This document shows, piece by piece, positions 1-5,084 of a stretch of 5,084 nt of DNA. Position 1 is the first letter of the stretch. Every line of letters begins with the position of its first letter. The stretch spans positions 1 to 5,084 of the forward strand of contig JANLHY010000083.1 in assembly GCA_024653795.1 (NCBI GenBank), read 5' to 3'. A model generated the notes under the pieces. That model made no database searches. It saw only the letters and a program-made list of their open reading frames with translations, and had not been told where the DNA came from. The position numbers and the translations under genes are program-made. The stretch is from Candidatus Brocadiaceae bacterium. Lineage in GTDB: Bacteria; Planctomycetota; Brocadiia; Brocadiales; Brocadiaceae.

Positions 1-1
1 G

Positions 2-490
2 GCACGACTGGAAGGAAAGATTAAAATGGGAAGATACCAGGATGCCCTGAGTGCCGTACAACAATTAGAGGATTCCTTAATATTCAGAATTTTAAGCAAA
101 ATACGAAAAGAAGACCCCGTAATTGCTTATAATAAAGGGGTATTGTATACCCTGATGGAAAACAGGAAAAAGGCGGGCGCTGAGTATCGAAAGGCTATGG
201 AGACAAATGATCCTGTATTGAAGGCACGAGCAATTTACAACAATGCGAATCTCATTGCAACCGACATGGATTTTTCTACCGCAGCAATGCAATATGCAGA
301 AGTATTAAAGATTGATGCGAACGATTTCCAGGCAAAGAAAAATCTGGAACGGATGAGATTAGGTGAGCAGCAGTTTAATACCATGTTTAGCCCGGAGCGA
401 CAAGAGCGGGAAGACAGGATTGAGGCATTGAAACTTATTCCATGGGGCACGAAGTACAGGTATAGTGGAGAGCAGAAAATACGCTGGTAA
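2..490 (+). CDS. TPR-repeat protein, BatC-like, 5' partial
   Basis: This is the C-terminal part of a tetratricopeptide-repeat protein. The frame is open to the left edge: 162 codons from position 2, ending in TAA at 488-490. An ATG at 26 has a GGAAGG sequence upstream, but the residues before it (ARLEGKIK) complete helix A of a TPR whose helix B starts at GRYQDAL, so I treat the gene as continuing off the window. Numbering from position 2, further TPR-like units lie near residues 39-70 (AYNKGVLY, AGAEYRKAM) and 74-107 (KARAIYNNANL, AAMQYAEVLKIDAND). The KARAIYN...AxxxYxxxLKIDxND...KKNLE pattern resembles the TPR of BatC-type proteins, which accompany VWA proteins in Bat operons. A charged tail of about 40 residues follows. 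A role as scaffold for the downstream VWA protein is inferred from family and neighbourhood. The missing N-terminus could hold further TPRs or a membrane or VWA domain, and a generic TPR protein cannot be excluded. Confidence 0.8.
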   Translation, partial: ARLEGKIKMGRYQDALSAVQQLEDSLIFRILSKIRKEDPVIAYNKGVLYTLMENRKKAGAEYRKAMETNDPVLKARAIYNNANLIATDMDFSTAAMQYAEVLKIDANDFQAKKNLERMRLGEQQFNTMFSPERQEREDRIEALKLIPWGTKYRYSGEQKIRW

Positions 491-524
491 TACCTCACCA
501 TATACTAATTATATATCAACATAA

Positions 525-556
525 ATTTACGATTTTGGATTCACGGTTTACGATTG
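525..556 (+). repeat. Left arm of imperfect inverted repeat (TTTACGATT-type)
   Basis: This 32-nt stretch is built from TTTACGATT-like words. It matches the reverse complement of 832-863 at 23 of 32 positions without gaps, counted by eye, with the first seven bases (ATTTACG) identical. The two arms bracket the four-helix-bundle relic and its palindrome. They may be terminal repeats of a cassette, or unrelated expansions of the same short word in opposite orientation. Confidence 0.5.
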
Positions 557-581
557 TTTATTTACTACAAATATTACATTA

Positions 582-840
582 ATGGATAAGATACAACTTC
601 AGAATAGAACCAGAAACTTTGCGGTGAGAGTTTTCAAATTGAGTAACAGTTCATCCCCTCACTTTGAATTCAGTAGAGGAACCCACCCCTGGCCCCTCCC
701 AAGAGGGGAATACAAAAAGTCCCCTCTTGGGAGGGGATTTAGGGGTGGGTGAACTATTACCAAATTGATTGAAAGAAATAAACGAGCTTGTAGCAATTTT
801 TACAGCAGCCATTAAAACTTTAAAACAATATAAATTGTAA
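582..840 (+). pseudogene. Decayed bS23-type four-helix-bundle protein gene with its middle missing
   Basis: Two coding fragments of one family flank a palindrome. From the ATG at 582 the frame reads MDKI then LQNRTRNFAVRVFKL, which resembles the N-terminus of four-helix-bundle proteins of the 23S rRNA intervening-sequence (bS23, TIGR02436) family. After about 23 residues the frame enters GC-rich repeat sequence with no family resemblance and stops at TGA 750-752, giving a 56-codon ORF. A second fragment at 769-840, in a different frame, reads LKEI then NELVAIFTAAIKTLK and ends at TAA 838-840. It resembles the family's C-terminus (typically LLKEANELxAIFxxxxKT). Family members are usually about 115-125 residues, so roughly 75 central residues (the rest of helix 1, helices 2-3 and part of 4) are gone. 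The assignment is pattern recognition from memory. The fragments agree with each other in order and orientation. No ribosome-binding site is seen at 582. I judge it non-functional. Confidence 0.65.
681..750. repeat. Long GC-rich palindrome, MITE- or REP-like hairpin
   Basis: Two nested perfect arms form a hairpin. ACCCACCCCT at 681-690 pairs with AGGGGTGGGT at 741-750, and CCCCTCCCAAGAGGGG at 693-708 pairs with CCCCTCTTGGGAGGGG at 721-736. That is 26 base pairs with a 2-nt/4-nt internal bulge and a 12-nt AT-rich loop at 709-720. Its base composition differs sharply from the AT-rich flanks. Imperfect complementarity continues outside the core: 638-653 against 750-765 matches at 13 of 16, with TTTCAA-type ends beyond. 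GC-rich palindromes of this style are dispersed, multicopy elements in many bacterial genomes. It could also act as a structured RNA or attenuator between the TPR and VWA genes, but no T-tract follows either arm, so a classical intrinsic terminator is unlikely. Confidence 0.85.
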
Positions 841-863
841 ATCTTAAATCGTAAGCCGTAAAT
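832..863 (-). repeat. Right arm of imperfect inverted repeat (TTTACGATT-type)
   Basis: This is the partner of the 525-556 arm in inverted orientation. It overlaps the stop codon of the four-helix-bundle relic and ends nine bases before the ATG of the VWA gene. Whatever ribosome-binding or promoter signal that gene once had at this position has therefore been replaced by, or is part of, this repeat. Confidence 0.5.
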
Positions 864-872
864 CTAATTACC

Positions 873-1883
873 ATGTTATTTTTCAATTACGAAGAATATA
901 AAATTATTGTTTATGCCATTTCCGGCTTGATTTTTCTCTTGTATTTATTTCTTTACCGTAGAAAAGCAGCATGGTTAAAGACCTTTGGGCAAAAATCTTT
1001 CGTACACAGGTTTAGTAAAATCCCTAAAATTCACCGGAATATTTTGAAAGGTGTGAGCATCAGCGCCGCCTGTTGTGGTTTGGGTTTGGTAGTCTTACAA
1101 CCCAAGTGGCAAACGATACACGACCATTACGAAAAAGAAGGACTGGAAATTGTATTTGTACTCGATGTTTCGATTAGTATGCTTGCAGAGGATGTGAAAC
1201 CCAATCGACTGCAGCGCGCGAAAATGGAGATAGCCAATCTTGTCCACGGCATGGATGGGGATCGTGTCGGTCTGGTGGTCTTTGCAGCACGGGCATTTTC
1301 GCTTTTACCGTATCCTACCAATGACTACGAGCGGGTCTTCCTGCGCATCTTGAACATGATCAACGAAAACTATGTGCGTTTTGTGCCTTACGGGACAAAC
1401 ATAGGCAATGCATTTATCCTGGCAATGAATACGTTCAGTAAAGATAATGCAAAGAAGGTAATGATCCTCCTTACGGATGGTGAAGAGCAGATTATCACAC
1501 GAAGCCAGATCGCGGAGGCTGTAAAGCTGCTGTTGGAAAGGAGGGATATTACTATTTACGTAGTCGGTATTGGAGATCCCAAGAAGGCATCGCCAATCCC
1601 AAAAAGAGATAAAGAGGGAAATGTTGCCGGCTACGAAATCACGGAAGACGGAGAAACCATTTATACCAAACCCAATCCGACATTTTTAAGGGAGATTACC
1701 GAAATGGTGGGTGGAACCTATCAGCACGATGCTACTGGTGACGAACTTAAACACATTTTTGGGCAGGTTATTGAAAAGCACAAAAATATCATAGGAGTTA
1801 AAAAGAAGACTATTATTCGAGATGTTTCTCAATATTTTTTGGGAGGTGCACTGGCGTTGCTTGCATTGTATTTTATTCTATAA
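873..1883 (+). CDS. Membrane-anchored VWA-domain protein, BatA/BatB type
   Basis: The product is a 336-residue protein with the layout of BatA/BatB (Bacteroides aerotolerance) proteins. Hydrophobic segments lie at about 12-28 and 58-76, a VWA domain at about 91-300, and a terminal hydrophobic helix at about 321-336. The MIDAS metal site is complete: DVSIS at 98-102, the threonine T175 in PYGTNIGNA, and D202 in LLTDGEE. The stretch after the first motif (AEDVKPNRLQRAK) is the form usual in BatB. The VWA domain should bind a divalent metal and partner proteins on one face of the inner membrane. The orientation and the ligand are not visible. The ATG at 873 is the only ATG after the in-frame stop at 852-854, and no Shine-Dalgarno sequence precedes it. 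A BatC-like TPR gene lies upstream in the same direction, suggesting a Bat-like unit in unusual TPR-then-VWA order. Length and domains look intact. Which Bat subtype it is remains uncertain. Confidence 0.9.
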   Translation: MLFFNYEEYKIIVYAISGLIFLLYLFLYRRKAAWLKTFGQKSFVHRFSKIPKIHRNILKGVSISAACCGLGLVVLQPKWQTIHDHYEKEGLEIVFVLDVSISMLAEDVKPNRLQRAKMEIANLVHGMDGDRVGLVVFAARAFSLLPYPTNDYERVFLRILNMINENYVRFVPYGTNIGNAFILAMNTFSKDNAKKVMILLTDGEEQIITRSQIAEAVKLLLERRDITIYVVGIGDPKKASPIPKRDKEGNVAGYEITEDGETIYTKPNPTFLREITEMVGGTYQHDATGDELKHIFGQVIEKHKNIIGVKKKTIIRDVSQYFLGGALALLALYFIL

Positions 1884-1885
1884 CA

Positions 1886-1918
1886 AGCCAGATTTTGGCT
1901 GGATTCAGAAATTTTTTT
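1886..1918 (+). terminator. Possible weak terminator in the convergent gap
   Basis: Just after the VWA stop, AGCCA (1886-1890) pairs with TGGCT (1896-1900) around a 5-nt loop. A run of seven T follows at 1912-1918. The stem is only 5 bp and the T-run begins 11 nt after it, so this is not a canonical intrinsic terminator. It is listed because the gap between the two convergent genes is only 46 nt and a transcription stop is expected there. Confidence 0.25.
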
Positions 1919-1929
1919 ACAGAGCGTTA

Positions 1930-3018
1930 CTATATCTTCTGAATGATTAATGAATGCCACCCTGTTGTATAGGTTTCATAGCCAGGGGCCTTTGCGTGCG
2001 CGATGCAGCAATTTGAGTTTTTATATTCCGCAATAATGAACCCTTTCTTATTCTCGAACAATTCGTGCTTTCCACGAAAGTCTATGATATCTTCCAGATT
2101 TTTTTTGTCTGAATCTGCCAGAACGAGTCCTTTTCCATCAACGATGCAGATGCGGCTTTTGAGATTTTCTTCTTTGCTTAAAGACGTATTTTCAACGATT
2201 GTTTGCGCCAGCGCCGCGTACTTGAAAATAATTCCCAGCACACCCAGTATTTTGCCATATTTGTCGCCATTTTTGCGTATAGCCGCCGAGTATAGCAGCA
2301 CAAGTTCACCATTGACTAATGGAGAACGATGCACGGTTTCCCACCCAAAATCATCGCCCGTAGCGCATTTCAGGGAGGCGTTAAACCATTTTGTCACGGA
2401 AGCATCTTTTCCCACGGAATCGTAGAGTTCTCTTTTCCCATTTGCGACAATGGTTCCTTCTAAATTGCACAAAACCAGGTCAAAATACACCGTGTAAGCG
2501 TCCAGGATAATGCCCATGCGTTTTGAGGCAAAATCGTACGCGTCTTGTGTGTTTTTTGTTAATGCGTCAACAAAACTGTTATCCGTTGCCCACCATCGGA
2601 CGTCGCATGATCGTTCATACAAATTCCGGTCAATCAAGTCTATATTTGTTAAAGCCAGGTCTGATAAACGCAAACCCCGGTAATCTATTGCAATGTGATC
2701 ATTTATTTTTGCAATTTCCTTGAAATCTTTTGACGACTTATTTTCTAAATTTTCCACGAGATTTTCAATTTCATGAGATAGGGAACCCATTTCCGTCGCC
2801 ACCACAGAAAAGGCAGAGCCTATTCCGCCGGCACGGGCGGCTTCCACCTTTGCGTTGAGGGATAAGATTCTGGACTGAAAGGTAATCCTCTGGATGTCCT
2901 TAATTGCTTTATCCATGTTTGAGGACAACTGTAGCGTCAGATTGGTAATACGTTCCGGGCTGAAGGCACCGTTATCAGATGGTTTTTTCACTGGATGTAT
3001 TTCGTTTTGCGCTGACAT
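1930..3018 (-). CDS. Cytoplasmic MCP-like protein with C-terminal double Cache/PDC-like sensor
   Basis: The product is a 362-residue signalling protein without membrane segments or signal peptide. Residues about 23-95 form a coiled-coil hairpin matching the tip of methyl-accepting chemotaxis proteins: QSRILSLNAKVEAARAG at about 48-64, then SAFSVVATEM, compared with the usual NLLALNAAIEAARAG...GFAVVAxEV. The tip contacts CheA and CheW in known receptors. A linker with CDVRWWATD (about 138-146) follows, then two PAS-like halves: VLCNLEGTIVANG near 182-194 and RICIVDGKGLVLADS near 288-303. These resemble the halves of a double Cache (PDC) ligand sensor. The order is reversed relative to classical receptors, and no long methylation helices are present, so adaptation by methylation is doubtful. 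The ATG at 3018 is chosen because GGAGG lies 8 nt upstream. The frame stays open to a TTG at 3129 (37 more residues) with no ribosome-binding site. The ligand and any CheA partner are unknown. It is convergent with the VWA gene and divergent from the hybrid kinase. Confidence 0.85.
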   Translation of the reverse strand: MSAQNEIHPVKKPSDNGAFSPERITNLTLQLSSNMDKAIKDIQRITFQSRILSLNAKVEAARAGGIGSAFSVVATEMGSLSHEIENLVENLENKSSKDFKEIAKINDHIAIDYRGLRLSDLALTNIDLIDRNLYERSCDVRWWATDNSFVDALTKNTQDAYDFASKRMGIILDAYTVYFDLVLCNLEGTIVANGKRELYDSVGKDASVTKWFNASLKCATGDDFGWETVHRSPLVNGELVLLYSAAIRKNGDKYGKILGVLGIIFKYAALAQTIVENTSLSKEENLKSRICIVDGKGLVLADSDKKNLEDIIDFRGKHELFENKKGFIIAEYKNSNCCIAHAKAPGYETYTTGWHSLIIQKI

Positions 3019-3026
3019 GGCCAATT

Positions 3027-3031
3027 CCTCC
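3027..3031 (-). promoter_or_regulatory. Ribosome-binding site deciding the start of the MCP-like gene
   Basis: On the minus strand GGAGG lies 8 nt before the ATG at 3018-3016. This favours that start over the TTG at 3129, which has a stop codon directly before it and no Shine-Dalgarno sequence. A caveat is that the same bases would encode part of LEEL if the longer frame were translated. Confidence 0.7.
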
Positions 3032-3309
3032 AAAAATCGTTTTAAGCGGATCAGTTTAAAGCTTTTTTCACCTTTTCCAAAAGGTTGATTGGTAAAATCG
3101 GTTTCGAAATATATATTCTCTTTTATCAATTATCGGTAAATCACGGGGAAAATTTAACAGTATTTGTAAATTTTTAATTATTACTAAACATATTTTCTGA
3201 ATATTATTAATGTGATATAGAACAAAATAAGTTGAAAACCAAATCAATAGGACATATATTAAGACATTTATATTTTCTTTCTTACGCATTTGTATTGTAA
3301 TTATTTGTC

Positions 3310-3339
3310 TGGAATTTCAATAGGTGCATGGAAATTCCA
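3310..3339. promoter_or_regulatory. 9-bp perfect inverted repeat, candidate operator
   Basis: TGGAATTTC (3310-3318) and GAAATTCCA (3331-3339) are perfect reverse complements separated by 12 nt. Their centres are 21 bp apart, about two turns of DNA, which is the geometry expected for a dimeric helix-turn-helix regulator. The repeat sits about 70 nt before the kinase start, just upstream of a weak -35-like TTGAAT. No T-tract follows, so it is not a terminator. The binding protein is unknown. Confidence 0.45.
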
Positions 3340-3390
3340 CAATGTCTTTTTGAATAAGCAGGTGTGATGTATTGCTAAAGACTAAGTTCG

Positions 3391-3395
3391 GGAGG
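3391..3395 (+). promoter_or_regulatory. Ribosome-binding site of the hybrid kinase gene
   Basis: GGAGG lies 12 nt before the ATG at 3408, a longer spacing than usual. An in-frame TAA at 3402-3404 directly precedes that ATG. The next in-frame ATG, at 3423, is even further away, so 3408 is the best start. Confidence 0.6.
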
Positions 3396-3407
3396 CGTAA
3401 ATAAGAT

Positions 3408-5084
3408 ATGTCAATAAATACAATGGATACTAAAATATTATTTGCGGCAGATAAATTGGAAAAATATGGAGACATAGTCGGCCATTTGGGAAGAAATGGG
3501 TTTTCCTGCATAATAACTGCCACCGATGGGAATGCGGTATTAAAACATCTTAAGGCCTCTATGCCAGATTTTGCTATCCTCGACGCAAATCTACCTATTT
3601 TGGATGGATTTCAGTTATGTAAATTAATGAAGTCTGCTGAATTCAAGCAATGCGAAAATATTCCTGTCGTTTTATTGTCCGAAACTTATAGAACCAGTAT
3701 GGCATCCGAATTGGCCAAATCCGTTGGCGCCTATGGGATACTCCATGCACCCTTTTCGGCAGACGACCTTTTATTTTTGATTTATAACAAATTGTATCCT
3801 GAAAGAATCCCTGCAGACAAGGCCAAGTTATTAAAATACAAAGCAAAGGTAATGATTGCAGATGATGATCCCGAAACGGTAAAAACATTAAAAGATTACA
3901 TTAATGCGGAAGGATATGAGGTTTCAGTTGCACAGGATGGGCAAGAATCTATTCATATGCTAGGAGTTGAAAAACCCCAAATTCTTTTTTTGAATTGTGA
4001 TATACCAAAATTAAGCGGAAGAGATATACTCAAATGGATAAAGGAAACTATACCAGAAATAGTCGTTGTTGTGATGATAGCGCATGGTTCAGAATTTATG
4101 GCGATCGACTTGCTGAAGGCAGGCGCAAGCGATTACATCATAAAACCGTTTGATATTAAGGTTATTTCTGACATTTGCGAAGATGCCTTAAGAAGGTATA
4201 ATATAAACCTCATGAATAAACGTGAGGGTGATGTGGAGCTAAAATTACTTTCCATGTTAGATGGGATGGTTGACGGCGTCATACTTATGGATACTAAAGG
4301 CAGGCCAACGTTAGTGAACAAGGCGGGAAAAGAGACACTTAAGTGTTTGGATATAAAAAAAGCCGACGATGATTCTATAATAAGTATAAATAACGTCAAT
4401 ACGAAAGAAATTTATGATGAAATATTTATTAAAAAACAACATTATATTTCATTTGAGATAAATACGAAAGGGGATAGCGAAAAATATTTTATTATTATTG
4501 CTTCTGCTGTAACCGGGTTTGCAGGAGAAAATATAGGTGTTGTTATTGTTCTGAGGGATGTAACACGGGAGTATCAGCTACAGTACCAGGTAATAAAATC
4601 AGAAAAGCTGTATGCGATAAGTAACTTAATAGCAGGAGCAGCCCATGAATTAAATAACCCGCTGGCAGGTATTCAGCTTTGCGCGGATCTCGCGGTGAAT
4701 GAACCCTCGATTAGTGAAAAGGCAAAGAAGTATCTGGGCAGAATTCAAAAAGAGACCGACCAAATACAGGGTGTAATTAAAAGCATGCTGACCTTTACAG
4801 GGAATTATACACTGTCAAAAGAACATGTCAATATTAACGAAATTATCGAAGACATTCTTAGGCAAAAGGCCAATCAATTTGACCATGCAAATATTAGAAT
4901 CGTTAAATTAATAGATGAGAAATTACCGAATATTTTTGTGGATAAACATCAAATACGGCGGGTAATTTTGAATATAATAGAAAATGCCTCTTCTTCTATG
5001 GAAGGATTACAAAGTGATAAGTGTTTAACCATTAAAACAGAGGGAAATAAAGAAGCAGTAAAGATATCGATGTCAGACACAGGG
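3408..5084 (+). CDS. Hybrid sensor histidine kinase, REC-REC-PAS-HisKA-HATPase, 3' partial
   Basis: The frame is open for 559 codons from ATG 3408 to the window end. REC1 (about 9-128) keeps the phospho-acceptor D59 (FAILDANLPILDGF) and S91. It has AADK where the acidic pair should be (A14, D15), and A114 replaces the conserved lysine (HAPF for KPF). REC2 (about 147-262) keeps the acidic pair (ADDD, 151-154) and K246 (IIKPFD), but N196 stands where the acceptor aspartate belongs (FLNCDIPKLSG) and I224 replaces the usual Thr/Ser. A PAS-like domain spans about 275-385 (MVDGVILMDTKGRPTLVN, ending GVVIVLRDVTRE). The HisKA motif AGAAHELNNPLAGI puts the phosphorylated histidine at H413. The ATPase N-box is NIIEN (522-526), and the G1 box starts at DTG (557-559), where the window ends. 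No membrane segment is seen, so the kinase is probably cytoplasmic. It likely autophosphorylates on H413 in response to PAS and REC input. The target is unknown, and further domains may follow downstream. Confidence 0.92.
   Translation, partial: MSINTMDTKILFAADKLEKYGDIVGHLGRNGFSCIITATDGNAVLKHLKASMPDFAILDANLPILDGFQLCKLMKSAEFKQCENIPVVLLSETYRTSMASELAKSVGAYGILHAPFSADDLLFLIYNKLYPERIPADKAKLLKYKAKVMIADDDPETVKTLKDYINAEGYEVSVAQDGQESIHMLGVEKPQILFLNCDIPKLSGRDILKWIKETIPEIVVVVMIAHGSEFMAIDLLKAGASDYIIKPFDIKVISDICEDALRRYNINLMNKREGDVELKLLSMLDGMVDGVILMDTKGRPTLVNKAGKETLKCLDIKKADDDSIISINNVNTKEIYDEIFIKKQHYISFEINTKGDSEKYFIIIASAVTGFAGENIGVVIVLRDVTREYQLQYQVIKSEKLYAISNLIAGAAHELNNPLAGIQLCADLAVNEPSISEKAKKYLGRIQKETDQIQGVIKSMLTFTGNYTLSKEHVNINEIIEDILRQKANQFDHANIRIVKLIDEKLPNIFVDKHQIRRVILNIIENASSSMEGLQSDKCLTIKTEGNKEAVKISMSDTG

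Larger units (their letters stand above)
3019..3407. promoter_or_regulatory. AT-rich divergent control region
   Basis: These 389 nt separate the starts of the MCP-like gene (leftward) and the hybrid kinase gene (rightward), so promoters for both should lie here. The part at 3130-3310 is very AT-rich and has no coding sequence I can support. I see no strong sigma-70 promoter. A weak rightward candidate is TTGAAT (3350-3355) with a poor -10 around 3372-3378. The one distinct element is the inverted repeat at 3310-3339, listed separately. Confidence 0.5.

Noticed and set aside
681..750. The long hairpin as an intrinsic terminator of the TPR gene.
   Set aside because: No T-tract follows on either strand, it lies about 190 nt after the stop codon, and it has the two-part palindrome form of a dispersed repeat.
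681..750. The repeat region as a CRISPR array.
   Set aside because: There is only one palindromic unit and no series of equal repeats with unique spacers.
1903..1944. 8-bp inverted repeat ATTCAGAA/TTCTGAAT across the end of the MCP-like gene.
   Set aside because: It has a 26-nt loop, is AT-rich, and one arm lies inside coding sequence. It is too weak to call a terminator or operator.
2003..2723. Plus-strand open frames opposite the MCP-like gene.
   Set aside because: The minus-strand frame carries recognisable signalling-hairpin and sensor motifs. These plus-strand frames are low-complexity shadows.
3019..3129. N-terminal extension of the MCP-like protein from a TTG codon (37 extra residues).
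   Set aside because: The frame is open but the TTG has no ribosome-binding site and follows a stop directly, while the internal ATG at 3018 has GGAGG at ideal spacing. It cannot be fully excluded.
3068..3289. Minus-strand 73-codon frame with a hydrophobic N-terminus upstream of the MCP-like gene.
   Set aside because: It lies in very AT-rich DNA, has no ribosome-binding site, resembles nothing I know and runs into the start region of the MCP-like gene in another frame. It is probably chance.
3643..4399. Minus-strand open frames of about 80-90 codons opposite the kinase, and one at 3317-3523.
   Set aside because: They are shadows of the kinase frame, which shows clear REC, PAS and HisKA motifs on the plus strand, or of its upstream region.

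Overview
The window looks like part of the chromosome of a moderately AT-rich, Gram-negative-type environmental bacterium. It holds a Bat-type TPR/VWA gene pair, cytoplasmic chemoreceptor-like signalling and a large hybrid sensor kinase. It also holds a relic of a bS23-type four-helix-bundle gene with a GC-rich palindromic repeat inside it. This mix would suit a planctomycete of the anammox type or a similar environmental lineage. That is a weak inference, because nothing here fixes the taxonomy.

Layout. At 2-490 (+) is the 3' part of a TPR protein resembling BatC, open at the left edge. At 491-872 there is no intact gene. The space holds a decayed four-helix-bundle gene (582-840) whose middle has been replaced by a long hairpin (core 681-750), and the whole is framed by imperfect inverted repeats rich in TTTACGATT-like words. 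At 873-1883 (+) is a membrane-anchored von Willebrand factor A protein of the BatA/BatB type with a complete MIDAS metal site. At 1930-3018 (-), convergent with it, is a soluble protein with an MCP signalling hairpin at the N-terminus and a double Cache/PDC-like sensor region at the C-terminus. At 3019-3407 is an AT-rich divergent control region with a 9-bp perfect inverted repeat of operator geometry. At 3408-5084 (+) is a long reading frame with no stop before the window end. It encodes a REC-REC-PAS-HisKA-HATPase hybrid histidine kinase cut off inside the ATP-binding domain.

How the genes may work together. The TPR and VWA proteins are probably partners in an envelope-associated Bat-like complex, although a mobile-type relic now separates them. 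The chemoreceptor-like protein and the hybrid kinase are divergently transcribed from one intergenic region and may be co-regulated. The least ordinary points are the complementary loss of receiver residues in the two REC domains, the reversed (hairpin first, sensor second), membrane-free architecture of the chemoreceptor-like protein, and the four-helix-bundle relic with a nested, interrupted palindrome. I did not find a clearly new multi-gene system.
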